Positions 37,701-44,079 of a stretch of DNA of 64,000 bases are shown here, one piece after another. The notes below the pieces were generated by a model. That model was not told the origin of the DNA. It saw only the letters and a program-made list of their open reading frames with translations, and did no database searches. Position 1 is the first letter of the stretch. Every line of letters begins with the position of its first letter. Made by a program: the position numbers and the translations under genes. This stretch comes from Macrotis lagotis (lineage: Eukaryota; Chordata; Mammalia; Peramelemorphia; Peramelidae), in the NCBI RefSeq assembly GCF_037893015.1, contig NC_133660.1, positions 284,329,578 through 284,393,577 of the forward strand, in the 5' to 3' direction.

Positions 37701-38396
37701 CCTCAGTCGAGTTTGCAGGTGACTCAAACCTCTCACCCGACGAACCCCAGGGCCTCCTTGAACTGCTCCAGGACGGAGACCCCCTCGGGAGTTGGGAGCT
37801 CTGTTGGGAGGGGAGTAGATGTCACCCAGAGACAGAGACAGGCTGGCACCGATTATTTCCTGCCCCACCCACCCACACACCTCCTGCCATCACCACTGAC
37901 TTTTTCCATCCCATCTCCTCCAGATCTCCTCAAAGACATCCAACATCAGCTCCCAAGTCGGGGCTGCCTTCCCCTGCATCCCTTCTTACATTAGGCCCAT
38001 GACCCGGTGCAACAGAGCCCCATCACTGAGTCTCAGGAACCGATCCTCAGGACTCAGGGGCTCCTCTTCTTCCTCTTCCCCATCTTCCTCCTCTTGTCCC
38101 TCCCCAATAAGTCCTGACAGACCCTGCACCTGAGGGGGGGAAGATTGGGCAAGGCCTCTGTGAGCTGGACCCTCCTTCACCGTCCCTACAGTGAGCTGCC
38201 TGAATCCCCCTCCCTCCTGCTGCCCCGACCCTGGCTCCAGTCCTCACCTCCCTAGGACCTTCCTCCCCCACCTCTGCACCTCCCTTCTACCTCCCGTCTC
38301 CCCCCACTTAGTCCTCTCCCTTCCCCTCTGCCTCACCCAGGTGGCCAGGCTCCCATTCAGGAAGTCTCTGAGCCTGGGCCCCACACCCCCAGCCAT
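15000..38396 (-). CDS. CCDC88B: CCDC88B (HOOK-family coiled-coil protein, Gipie), complete, 27 coding exons
   Basis: The CCDC88 family are long coiled-coil proteins with an N-terminal HOOK domain that links to microtubules. CCDC88B is known from immune cells, where it supports T-cell and dendritic-cell function, with DOCK8, RASAL3 and ARHGEF2 as reported partners. The 27 exons join to 4482 nt, 1493 residues plus stop; all introns are GT-AG and all phases close. Order: HOOK-like region at about 1-200 with a Glu-rich tract near 32-43; coiled coils from about 200 to 480; a divergent charged region at 484-884 (exon 14) that turns into a regular Arg/Glu/Ala/Leu coiled coil; coiled coil to about 1330; then a basic, Ser-rich tail ending in PLTASLSQ. 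The start MAGGVGPRLRDFL and the tail agree with the human protein as I recall it. Confidence 0.96.
15201..15266 (-). CDS. CCDC88B: CCDC88B exon 26 (66-bp in-phase exon)
   Basis: Residues 1454-1475. EWAGSDDILEGPEAAADQEG, then EI. It aligns with the human tail segment that reads WENSAETLQEHETDANREG as I recall it. Acceptor TTTAG above 15266, donor GTCTGT at 15200-15195. Because it is 66 nt and phase-neutral, it could be skipped without a frameshift. Confidence 0.78.
   Translation of the reverse strand, partial: NGLAQMTSWRDQKLLQTKRVK
15473..15667 (-). CDS. CCDC88B: CCDC88B exon 25
   Basis: Residues 1389-1453. SPRPMRRAQSSLCLQDETPS, then SESFSPGDSPRQRFRQRRPG. Basic, Ser-rich tail. Intron 24 before it is 4.4 kb. 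Donor GTGAGA. Confidence 0.93.
17046..17192 (+). mobile_element. CORE-SINE (in L1)
   Basis: GGTCAGCTAGATGGTGCAGT to CCCATTGCCTTGCAAAAAAA. Sits in the degraded L1. Confidence 0.9.
17700..17838 (+). mobile_element. CORE-SINE (in L1)
   Basis: GGAGTGGTTAGGTGGCACAG to CCCATTTGCCTTGCAAAAA. Confidence 0.9.
18393..18531 (+). mobile_element. CORE-SINE
   Basis: GGTGGAGGGGAGGTGGCGCA to CCCATTGCCTTGCCAAAAA. First of three SINEs within 560 bases. Confidence 0.9.
18568..18712 (+). mobile_element. CORE-SINE
   Basis: GGGGTGACTAGGTGACACAA to CCCATTTGCCTTGCCAAAAA. Part of the A-box region is lost. Confidence 0.9.
18805..18951 (+). mobile_element. CORE-SINE
   Basis: GGGGCGGCTAGGTGGCGCAG to CCCACTGCCTTGCCAAAAA. 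AAAAGTTAGCCT before it (about 18792) and AAAAAGTTAGCCT after it look like a target-site duplication. Confidence 0.92.
19525..19640 (+). mobile_element. Old MIR
   Basis: GGAAACAGAAGATCTGGGTT, CACAGTGACTGTGTTACCTT and GACGAGTCCCTAAGCCTCC in MIR order. Confidence 0.6.
20098..20264 (-). CDS. CCDC88B: CCDC88B exon 24
   Basis: Residues 1333-1388. KKGSWLADKVKKLMRHRREG, then STESLGGPLDMELPEGREA. Donor GTGTGT at 20097-20092. Confidence 0.93.
20448..20546 (-). CDS. CCDC88B: CCDC88B exon 23
   Basis: Residues 1300-1332. LDQLNALRREKQKLVEKIMD, then YRVLEPGPLPRT. End of the long coiled coil. Donor GTGAGT. Confidence 0.95.
20595..21000 (-). mobile_element. Old MIR-type SINE, split by a younger SINE
   Basis: GGGGGAAACTGAGGCCCAGG before and GCAGCTAGTAAGTATC, GCATTTGAACCCGGCTC after the insertion are the reverse complement of MIR. 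Confidence 0.6.
20684..20854 (-). mobile_element. CORE-SINE with 11-bp target-site duplication
   Basis: Sense-oriented to CCDC88B, in intron 22. ATAACACTTTC flanks it at 20673-20683 and 20859-20869. It begins with poly-T and ends GCCACCTAGCTGCCC. Confidence 0.93.
21065..21210 (-). CDS. CCDC88B: CCDC88B exon 22
   Basis: Residues 1252-1299. LLTELRAAQEEENRQLLAE, then ESRDHLHREQREY. Donor GTGAGG. Confidence 0.95.
21301..21487 (-). CDS. CCDC88B: CCDC88B exon 21
   Basis: Residues 1189-1251. AQISLADASRERGELQGERG, then LDLSVCRLTTQCQ. Donor GTGGGG. Confidence 0.95.
21680..21823 (-). CDS. CCDC88B: CCDC88B exon 20
   Basis: Residues 1141-1188. HEQLQAQRAQVEAQEVALRE, then GLEEELRRLQSEHE. Donor GTATCA. 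Confidence 0.95.
22142..22291 (+). mobile_element. CORE-SINE in CCDC88B intron 19
   Basis: GGGGAGGCTAGGTAGCACAA to CCTATTGCCTTGCAAAAAAA. Confidence 0.92.
22525..22781 (-). CDS. CCDC88B: CCDC88B exon 19
   Basis: Residues 1056-1140. AEKTVLKLKGQELQERVGA, HQALLRDHEALGRLQQRQE, then LRELELAHKELQG. Donor GTGAGT. Confidence 0.95.
23406..23430 (+). repeat. Poly-A run
   Basis: 25 uninterrupted A residues within the L1 sequence. Confidence 0.9.
23774..24062 (+). pseudogene. RN7SL: 7SL (SRP) RNA pseudogene, near full length
   Basis: It follows the order of the signal recognition particle RNA from end to end: 5' Alu part (GGTGACACATATTTATGATC, AACTGAGGCTAGTGGATC), the S-domain landmarks TTTGGCATCAATATGGTTGA and AGGCTGCCTAAGGAAGGATG, GTAGGTCAAAGTCTCTGTGC, AATCAGCAGTGGAATCAGG, and the closing CTCCAGTCTGGGCAAGATAG, then an A-rich tail. 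Length about 289 versus about 300 for human 7SL. Many substitutions, so it is a processed copy, not an active gene. It lies inside the old L1. Having the S domain, it is not an Alu-like SINE. Confidence 0.85.
24598..24756 (+). mobile_element. CORE-SINE in L1 with 13-bp target-site duplication
   Basis: AGAAGAAAAGGAA stands at 24585-24597 and 24757-24769. The element is plus-oriented and ends TGCAAAAAAACC. Confidence 0.93.
25756..25790. repeat. (TG)n microsatellite
   Basis: TG dinucleotides in the 3' UTR of the old L1. Confidence 0.95.
26265..26405 (-). CDS. CCDC88B: CCDC88B exon 18
   Basis: Residues 1009-1055. NAALAAEKAALQGQVRQLEG, then QAQEQNSQLQ. Donor GTGAGT. Confidence 0.95.
26485..26616 (-). 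CDS. CCDC88B: CCDC88B exon 17
   Basis: Residues 965-1008. LQCQSSVRLKAEEPPGSG, then EVIQETLNGRLITVERS. Donor GTAAGT. Confidence 0.93.
26735..27290 (+). mobile_element. Ancient LINE-type repeat (L2-like)
   Basis: CTGGACTATTTCAATGACCT, CTAAAGCTCAGATCTGAAC, CTTCACAACCTGGCCCCAAA and AAAATGTAAACTCCTTGAAG follow an old mammalian LINE consensus in order. Small open frames here are repeat-derived. Confidence 0.6.
27990..28222 (-). mobile_element. MAR1-type SINE
   Basis: Reverse complement of the RTE-like tail (GTCATGTCCAACTCTCTGTG, CCCATTTGGAGTTTTCTTGG) joined to the SINE body ending CTACCTAGCTGCC. Confidence 0.8.
28225..28400 (+). mobile_element. L1 3' scrap
   Basis: GAACTGATACAGAGGGAAGT and AAGCAAAGCCAAACAATGC match the L1 end region seen elsewhere. 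Confidence 0.55.
28713..28824 (-). CDS. CCDC88B: CCDC88B exon 16
   Basis: Residues 927-964. SCQALEKRLEEESCVALATK, then ALKARVQDLEDQ. Donor GTGAGG. Confidence 0.93.
29277..29404 (-). CDS. CCDC88B: CCDC88B exon 15
   Basis: Residues 885-926. ELQEAVTKSQKLKTQLDE, then QDRDEQLREQEKHQK. Donor GTGGGC. Confidence 0.92.
30240..30370 (+). repeat. Purine-rich low-complexity tract
   Basis: Repeating GGAGAGG, GGGAGG and GAGGAAG words on the plus strand. It is a polypyrimidine tract in the CCDC88B pre-mRNA. Confidence 0.8.
30631..30779 (+). mobile_element. Very short 5'-truncated L1 3' end
   Basis: Only the last ~150 bases of L1 (TCTCTCTCATCACACTCAAT to AAATCAATAAAATCTTTTAA). It lies between copies of ATGAACTCATA at 30620-30630 and 30780-30790. 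Confidence 0.85.
30791..30949 (+). mobile_element. CORE-SINE inserted beside the short L1
   Basis: GGGCAGCTAGGTGGCACAGT to the A-rich tail. ATGAACTCATA occurs directly before it (30780-30790) and directly after it (30950-30960). Confidence 0.93.
31244..32446 (-). CDS. CCDC88B: CCDC88B exon 14, the 1.2-kb central exon
   Basis: Residues 484-884, 401 codons in one exon. It opens PPLTEEEDEDSVIPKLEKP and has a Ser/Pro/Glu-rich first half of low similarity to human as I recall it. The second half is a regular Glu/Arg/Ala/Leu heptad coiled coil such as RAQRAEAEAHSEAETEARE and AAGRERRQWEREGSRLRA, which is well conserved. Donor GTAATG at 31243-31238. Confidence 0.94.
32590..32726 (-). CDS. CCDC88B: CCDC88B exon 13
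   Basis: Residues 438-483. PSLQDEVREVEVGLLRSLE, then RGQIQELKAGSWSQ. Donor GTACGC. Confidence 0.93.
32727..33716. other. CCDC88B intron 12
   Basis: 990 bp. Apart from the truncated SINE it appears unique and non-coding. Confidence 0.6.
33102..33246 (-). mobile_element. 5'-truncated CORE-SINE with 17-bp target-site duplication
   Basis: In CCDC88B intron 12, sense to the gene. ATACATATAGTAATCTT is at 33085-33101 and 33247-33263. The SINE stops at CCAGGGCCGGTG, so its tRNA-like 5' end is missing. Confidence 0.93.
33717..33825 (-). CDS. CCDC88B: CCDC88B exon 12
   Basis: Residues 402-437. ELESTRQQLEQLVEENVELE, then a Pro/Ser linker. Donor GTGAGA. Confidence 0.93.
33968..34114 (-). CDS. CCDC88B: CCDC88B exon 11
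   Basis: Residues 353-401. EERALSGALEAARALLEG, then HETQRENLLLRARLGEAQV. Donor GTGAGG. Confidence 0.94.
34115..34785. other. CCDC88B intron 10 with old MIR
   Basis: A MIR-type SINE on the plus strand at about 34565-34690 (CTTGTGACCCTGGGCAGATA, CAGTTTCCCCATCTGTCAAG). A weaker MIR-like scrap at about 34180-34260. Otherwise unique. Confidence 0.6.
34786..34944 (-). CDS. CCDC88B: CCDC88B exon 10
   Basis: Residues 300-352. AQVLSGQAKRATLYREEAE, then LRRCRERLHVAEAYKGQLE. Donor GTGAGG. Confidence 0.95.
35204..35285 (-). CDS. CCDC88B: CCDC88B exon 9
   Basis: Residues 272-299. EEKAEELLDTQGEVQGLE, then AEIRRLRQE. Donor GTGGGG. Confidence 0.94.
35380..35545. repeat. Pyrimidine-rich imperfect tandem repeat
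   Basis: Units like CCCAGCTCTGGCC and CCCTCCCTCCTGCCCCATCC recur near 35388 and 35496, with a further partial copy between. In CCDC88B intron 8. Confidence 0.7.
35561..35706 (-). CDS. CCDC88B: CCDC88B exon 8
   Basis: Residues 224-271. RLAEMLQDQDELSLQPE, a His-containing linker, then DVKAQLRRLRQEL. The acceptor follows a 14-bp poly-C tract on the coding strand. Donor GTGAGT. Confidence 0.93.
36050..36193 (-). CDS. CCDC88B: CCDC88B exon 7
   Basis: Residues 176-223. VSQPGTGMVLGLAGPEPG, then LLLRSYTEALVKLARERD. End of the HOOK-like region. Donor GTACAA. Confidence 0.94.
36194..36960. other. CCDC88B intron 6
   Basis: Minus-oriented MIR remnant at about 36490-36590 (CCCATTTTACAGATGCCAAG). Otherwise unique. 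The long plus-strand open frame nearby overlaps exons 7 and 8 antisense. Confidence 0.6.
36961..37044 (-). CDS. CCDC88B: CCDC88B exon 6
   Basis: Residues 148-175. CEHRELFIRHIQGLSLG, then SELAAVIQE. Donor GTAGGA. Confidence 0.95.
37257..37315 (-). CDS. CCDC88B: CCDC88B exon 5
   Basis: Residues 128-147. EEAIEELEGTLKLMLGASVQ. Donor GTGAGA. Restores phase 0. Confidence 0.94.
37399..37468 (-). CDS. CCDC88B: CCDC88B exon 4
   Basis: Residues 105-127. EELQLLILMPPPDLQ, then MLGFEPLS. Donor GTACCC. Confidence 0.93.
37689..37800 (-). CDS. CCDC88B: CCDC88B exon 3
   Basis: Residues 67-104. IAPNSRGGLRPG, later LSHLQTRLRDFYQ. Part of the HOOK domain. Donor GTGAGA. Confidence 0.94.
37990..38129 (-). CDS. 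CCDC88B: CCDC88B exon 2
   Basis: Residues 21-66. VQGLSGLIGEG, a run of Glu, then DRFLRLSDGALLHRVMGL. Donor GTAAGA at 37989-37984. Confidence 0.93.
38337..38396 (-). CDS. CCDC88B: CCDC88B exon 1 (coding part)
   Basis: Residues 1-20, MAGGVGPRLRDFLNGSLATW. G stands at both -3 and +4 of the ATG. Donor GTGAGG at 38336-38331. Confidence 0.92.
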
Positions 38397-38501
38397 TCCT
38401 GGGGTCCCAGACGTTCCGGGTCCTGCCACAGCTACACCTGCCCCTGAGGAGGAAGAGGAAGTCCCCGGGGGGGGGGGGACACCCAGATTATGGCAAGGCG
38501 G

Positions 38502-38516
38502 CTTCCTTCTTCCGGT
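38502..38516 (-). promoter_or_regulatory. Paired ETS-type sites upstream of CCDC88B
   Basis: On the gene strand ACCGGAAGAAGGAAG holds two GGAA cores (38516-38509 and 38507-38502), about 110-120 bases above the ATG. There is no TATA box and no CpG island. This fits a promoter active in blood cells, but it is a motif call only. Confidence 0.4.
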
Positions 38517-38861
38517 GGTGGGACCAGGGCAGGCCACTCATCCACGGCCACAGCCTAGGTTTCAGGGGTTACTTGATCTATGAGGCACCCCCTGAGCTTT
38601 CCATGTATACTCCTCTCCTAGACTCTTCCCTCATACTACAACAATCTCCCCTAATTGCTCACATATCAATGGTGTATACCCTCCCCGTCCTCACCTCAAA
38701 AAAGTGAAGACATCCCAGAGAACCAGTCAGCAAACTGGCTGAGAGACCTTGGGCATTATGCCCCAGACAGGGACAGTACACCCCAGCCTCTTCCTCCACC
38801 CCACCGCAAATGCCGACTGTTCACCAGTTACAGACCTGAAGGGAGCCTTAGCCGGCTCTGA

Positions 38862-38990
38862 GTCCAAACCCTCATTTTACAGATGAGGAAACTGAGGCTT
38901 GGAAGGGAGAGTCACATGCCCAAGGTCACAAATAACATGTGACAGAGAAAGTATTTGAACCCAGGGCCTCTGTCCAATCTAGGACTTTCA
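38862..38990 (-). mobile_element. Old MIR
   Basis: CATTTTACAGATGAGGAAAC, TGCCCAAGGTCACAAATAAC and ATTTGAACCCAGGGCCTCTG are the MIR reverse complement. Confidence 0.7.
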
Positions 38991-39029
38991 AAATTCAGTC
39001 AACAAACTTTAAGTGACATATCCACAGAG

Positions 39030-39650
39030 ATTTTTTTTTTAAGGAAAGGAAAGGAAAAGGACCTATCTGAACAAAAACATTTACAGCAGTTCTTTTTGGT
39101 AATGGCAAAGAATTGAAAATGGAGGGGAAGCCCATCAGCTGGGGAATGACTGAGCAAGTGGTATTTGATTGTGATGAAAGAATACTGGGCTTTAGAAAAT
39201 GATGCATGGGGAGGGTGCTCTCTGAAAAACGTGGGAATGTTTATACAAACTGACGCAAACTGAAATGAGAAGAACCAGGAGAACACTGTACACAGTAACA
39301 GTAATGATGATGGACTGTGAAGGACTCTGCTATTCTCAGTAATACAATGAGCCGAAACAATTCTGAAGGACTGAGGATGAAAGACGAACTGATGGGGTCT
39401 GAAAGCAGACTGAAGCAGACTTTTTTTAAGCTTTATTTTTCTTGGGTTTGGGTTTTTTTTTTTTGTTTTTGGCTGTGGTTTCTTTTGCAACATAAGTATG
39501 GAAATATGTTTTGCATGACTGCACATGTATAATCTATATCAAATTTCTGCCTTCTCAATGAGGGAGGAGGGGAGAGAATTTGGAAGAATTCAAAATTGTA
39601 AAAATAGGTTAAAAATTGTTCCATAACTGGAAAAAACAAATAAACATTAA
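39030..39650 (+). mobile_element. L1 3' end
   Basis: ORF2 C-terminal blocks (GGTAATGGCAAAGAATTGAA, GCTGGGGAATGACTGAGCA, AGAAGAACCAGGAGAACAC), then 3' UTR with a T-rich tract and A-rich end. Frames are broken. Confidence 0.8.
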
Positions 39651-40059
39651 ATGCCTACTGTGTTCTAGGGAGGATGTTCTTGCTCAGATATAAAACAGTC
39701 CCTAACTTTGAAGAGATTATAATTCAGTCCACCATATCATACAGCTCTTTTCCTTTTCTCCTGCCTTCTCTCACCTCTGACAAGGGGGAGGGGGCATCTA
39801 CCCAGTTTAGAAAGGAACCAAACAGGAATTGGGAGACCCTGATTCAAGTCCCAGTTCCCCTGATCTGTGTCTTTGGTCAAGGCTCTTCCCTTCTGCAGGG
39901 CCTCAGTTTTCTTCTCAGCAAAATAGGGGGGATGGGCCTAGATAATTAGGAGGTACCTCCAAGCCCATGACTCTGTGTCTGCATACCCGGCAGGTGAGAC
40001 CTTTGGCTTCCTGTGGGAGCTGGTTCAGGAAGGGGAATCTTTGATGCAGAAAGAGGCTG

Positions 40060-40155
40060 GTTCTTGTAATGAGCTCCCTAGAGAAATGGGGAGGTAGAAG
40101 GGGACCTCCCTGGGGCGGGAGGGAGACAACTACAGGCTGTGGGTCTGGAGACAAA
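40060..40155. repeat. Unassigned repeat, copy 1
   Basis: TGTAATGAGCTCCCT, GGAGGTAGAAGGGG and GGGAGACAACTACAGGCTG also occur, diverged, at 50624-50705. Family not known to me. Confidence 0.5.
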
Positions 40156-41109
40156 ATGGGAAAATGGGAAATAATTCAAGGGGGGGCTCCATGTGGCTTC
40201 TTAGGGCTAAAGCCAATAGAGCAGGAGGAAGATGGGATCTGAACTCCAAGCAAGCAGGTGCAAGAGGTGCAATGGTCAGAGCACCCACCACAGGGATGCT
40301 GAGTCATGCTTACCTCACCCCTTACTCTGAAGTCATTCTTACCCAACCTGACTGCCGTCACACCCCTCCTTCAGCTCCTCAGGGGAAGGCACTGTCTCTC
40401 CCATTGCTTTCACATCCCCTGTACCTAGGGCAGTAAATGCTCAGTAAAAATTGTTAAAGGTTTTTTTATGTTTTGTTGATGATTCAGTTTTTTAAAAGAA
40501 ATTTTTATTTTTTTGTTTTTATATCTCCTACATTCCCCCCTTCTCTTATCTCCCTGACACCCACCTCCAGACATTCCTTATGAGAAAGAATTTTTTTTAA
40601 AAGAAGAAAAGGAGTTTACAAAAATTTATCTACATGCCAGATAATCTAACTCTTGCAACATTCTACACCCATAATCCTCCACCTCTGCCTAGAAAGGAGG
40701 AAGATACCTTCTTCTTTTACCTCTTTCTGGACCCAATCTTGATAATATCACACCATTCAATTTCAATTATTTCCTTCTGCTTTCCATTATCATTTAAATA
40801 TGGGACTGGTGTATGTACTGACTCCAACACCATGTTAAGGCACATTCTGTAAGTGAGAATTCTGGGAGAACTGTCAGGATTAAAGTATTCATGGATATTC
40901 TGGAACTGAGTCAGAATGGCCACCAAAGTCAAATCAAGTCAAAATGCATTAATAAATGCTTAGCATGTTCCAAGCTTGGTGCTATTACTGGGGTTAGAAG
41001 GAAAGGCAAAAGACAATTCCTGCCCTCAGGGAGGTGACAGTCTAACATGCAAACAACTTTGTACAAAAAGAGAGTGGATGGACTCTTTTTTCCCCCTTTG
41101 GCCATGATC

Positions 41110-42830
41110 CAGATCTGTGAAGGTCTTCAAAAGGACCCAAGTTAGCTGCAACTTTCTCTTAGCAGCACTCACACAGGGGGAGCAAGAGAATCCCTCCATC
41201 CCCACCATCTGGTGAGACAGTGATATAAGAGAAGGGTCTTGGGTTCTCCTATCCTTGAGGCCACATGGCCCCTTATGGCCTCCAAGGAACAAGGCCTTCT
41301 TGGCCAAAAGACCAAGTTACTCTTTTTCATTCTAGAGGCAGAGCGTGGACTTCCCAGCCTTGGGAGTTTCAAAGACTGGTGAGGGAGCCATGGGGACTCC
41401 AGGCTGGATTTACAGCTAGCACAACTTAGATGATTCAGGGAATAGGGAACAAGGGTTGACTTTGGGGAGTGACCTCTGAGGTCCCAGGCCAACCGCAGTA
41501 CTCATCCAGCAGCAACATCACCTTCGAACAAGAACTTGGTAAGATATGTACTTGAATGAACCATATTGTGAATCTGATCCTTATTTTCACAGATGCAATT
41601 GATGTAGGAAGGATAAGCCCTCCCCCCATGGTTTTAGGATGTTAACTATAATTTTCTTAAGCTAAAAACAAAATAACAAGGTTAGTTTTATAAATGAAGT
41701 TTTATTCTCTAAGGTCTTACCAAACCCTATAGGTAGATGGCATCCTTACAAATATCAATGCTGATATAAAATTTGGCGGCGAATTTTATACAGAAAGGAC
41801 AAATAATATAAAAATGCATTAGGTAATCGATGAGATTTCACATAGATGACATGGTTTTACAATGTGATTCTCCCAAGTCTTATAATATTTGCTTAAAATT
41901 CCTATTGACAATAATCCCACTTATGCTGAGGAGTAAATGTTTACAAATAAAAATAAGATTTTCTCTTTCCTCATCCAAGATGTCTCTTATCATGAGATTT
42001 GTGGATCAGTTAAGGAATTTATTGGTATAATCACTGAGATGACCAGATGGAACTGACACAGGTCAAGTCATCGTTGAAGGAGACAGGCCTTACATCACAG
42101 ACTGACATTTTATAACTGTTAGCTAAAGGTTAAGAGACTAATTTCTGATCAGAAATATATAGATCAGAAGTATGAATTCCAAATTAAAGAATATCAGATT
42201 ACAAAAGGATCATTTGAATAAAGTGAGCAGGACCTAGAAAACAATACACACAGTGATTACAATAATGCAAACATGATATTAAATGAAGCAAATGAGATAA
42301 TATATGACAGTACTTTGCAAATCCATAAATGTTAACTATTCTCATTCCTGTTATTTTTCATGTAGCACCCCCTTGGGGCTCATAGAGCCAATGCAGGCTG
42401 CTTTTCACTGACCGGTTGGGTCCCTAGAGGGATGGCCTATGGCTTAGGGATAACTCTCAAGCTTAGCCTCTTGAGTAGGCTAGACTCACAGACTCTAATA
42501 CACCAACACTCATCGGCCACGTGCCCCCCATTTCAGGGGACTGGTAAGTCCATTTACCGACTTAACAACTAATGGTTTTTCCCAGTCTGTTTCACAGACA
42601 GAGCAAGAACAAAATCTAGCAACCTCACTTTACAAATGAAACTGAGGCTGAGGAAAGTTAAGTGACTTGTCCAGGATCACCTGGCTACTTGTTAGGGACT
42701 TTCCTTATCAGAAGTTCTCTACTTCAAGGAAATCACAAATCCAGGCTTCCCTCCCCCACACACACACACAAAAGTCATGGGATGTGGGACAGGGAACATC
42801 GACAATGGAAAGAATCTGGTAAGGCTTTTG
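41110..42830. other. Unassigned AT-rich stretch
   Basis: No gene or clear repeat over most of it. A small L1-like scrap may lie near 42205-42310 and a MIR-like scrap near 42620-42690. Confidence 0.4.
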
Positions 42831-42833
42831 GGG

Positions 42834-42975
42834 TTGTTTTTTTTTTTTGCAAGGCAATGGGGTTAAGTGGCTTGCCCAAGGCCACACAGCTAGGCAATTA
42901 TTAAGTGCTGGATTTGAACTCAGGTCCTCCTGACTCCAGGGCCAGTGCTCTCTCCACTGCACCACCTAGCCACCC
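42834..42975 (-). mobile_element. CORE-SINE
   Basis: Poly-T, TTGCAAGGCAATGGGGTTAA to CACCACCTAGCCACCC. Minus orientation. Confidence 0.93.
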
Positions 42976-43277
42976 TGCTGGTAAAGCTTTTTGAAGGGAA
43001 TGAGAGGTGCATGGATGGGAAGAGAGGGTATTCCAGGGAGGGGGAACAGCATGGGTAAAGGCTGGAAGAACACAATCAATTGGCAAGCATTCCCTGAGCT
43101 TTCCCCCCTCTGCCAGACACTGGAGACACAAACACAAAATGAAAAATTCTTGTGGTCAAGAAGTTTTCATTCTAAAGGGAGAGTCAAAAAATATATACAT
43201 AGAAATATAAATTGAAGGAATCCAACCCCATCCCTAATTAATCCTGAAAGATTCAAGCATCTCAAAAGAACCATTCA

Positions 43278-43415
43278 GGAGGCAGTTAATGATGCAATGG
43301 ATAGAACATCATCAGCCCTGGAATCTGAGTTCAAGTCTGATCTCAAACACTTGCTACTTACTAGCTATGTGACCTTGGGCAAGTCACCTAAACCTTAATG
43401 CCTTACCAAAAAAGG
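43278..43415 (+). mobile_element. CORE-SINE, diverged
   Basis: GGAGGCAGTTAATGATGCAA, GAGTTCAAGTCTGATCTCAA, GTGACCTTGGGCAAGTCACC in order. Confidence 0.85.
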
Positions 43416-43825
43416 AATCGGAAGTAAAGAGAGTATGAATTGATCCTGAATGAATTTGAAAGAATCCAAGTAACTTTGGATTATTGCATGAAAATAGATT
43501 ACTCAACACAGAAAATATCTTGGGCTTTGTTGAAGAGAATCAGTAACACTCTGTGAGACTATGTCGAATCAAACTAGTTCAGAACCAGTTGATCCAAGAG
43601 GAGAAGGTTCCAGATGTGAAGCTCCCGAAAAGCAATGTTGTGGAGAGAGGAGAGAAGGGAAAAGTGCATCTCTGACTTACATCTGTCATGTAAACAAAAA
43701 TATTGGACCATGCATCCCCTGGGAACAAAGATAAGCAGAGAACAAAGAGGTGTTATCCCAAGAAAAGACAGTGAAATATCCAATGACAGGATTGATCAGA
43801 TGAACTTCAAAAAATCATCAGCAAG

Positions 43826-43980
43826 GGGCGGCTAGGTGGCGTAGTGGATAAAGCACAGGCCTTGGAGTCAGGAGTACCTGGGTTCAAATCCGACCTCAGA
43901 CACTTAATAATTACCTAGTTGTGTGGCCTTGGGCAAGTCACTTAACCCCATTTGCCTTGCAAAAAAACTAAAAAAAAAAA
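43826..43980 (+). mobile_element. CORE-SINE
   Basis: GGGGCGGCTAGGTGGCGTAG to CCCATTTGCCTTGCAAAAAA. ATCAGCA is seen on both sides. Confidence 0.93.
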
Positions 43981-43988
43981 TCAGCAGC

Positions 43989-44079
43989 GGGGCAGCTAAG
44001 TGGCCCAGTAGATAGAGCATCGAGTCAGGAGGACCTGAGTTCAAATTTGGCCTCTGACCCTTAATAATTGCCTAGTTGT
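43989..44079 (+). mobile_element. 3'-truncated CORE-SINE
   Basis: GGGGCAGCTAAGTGGCCCAG to AATAATTGCCTAGTTGT, where it breaks directly into L1 sequence. The tail half is missing. Confidence 0.85.
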
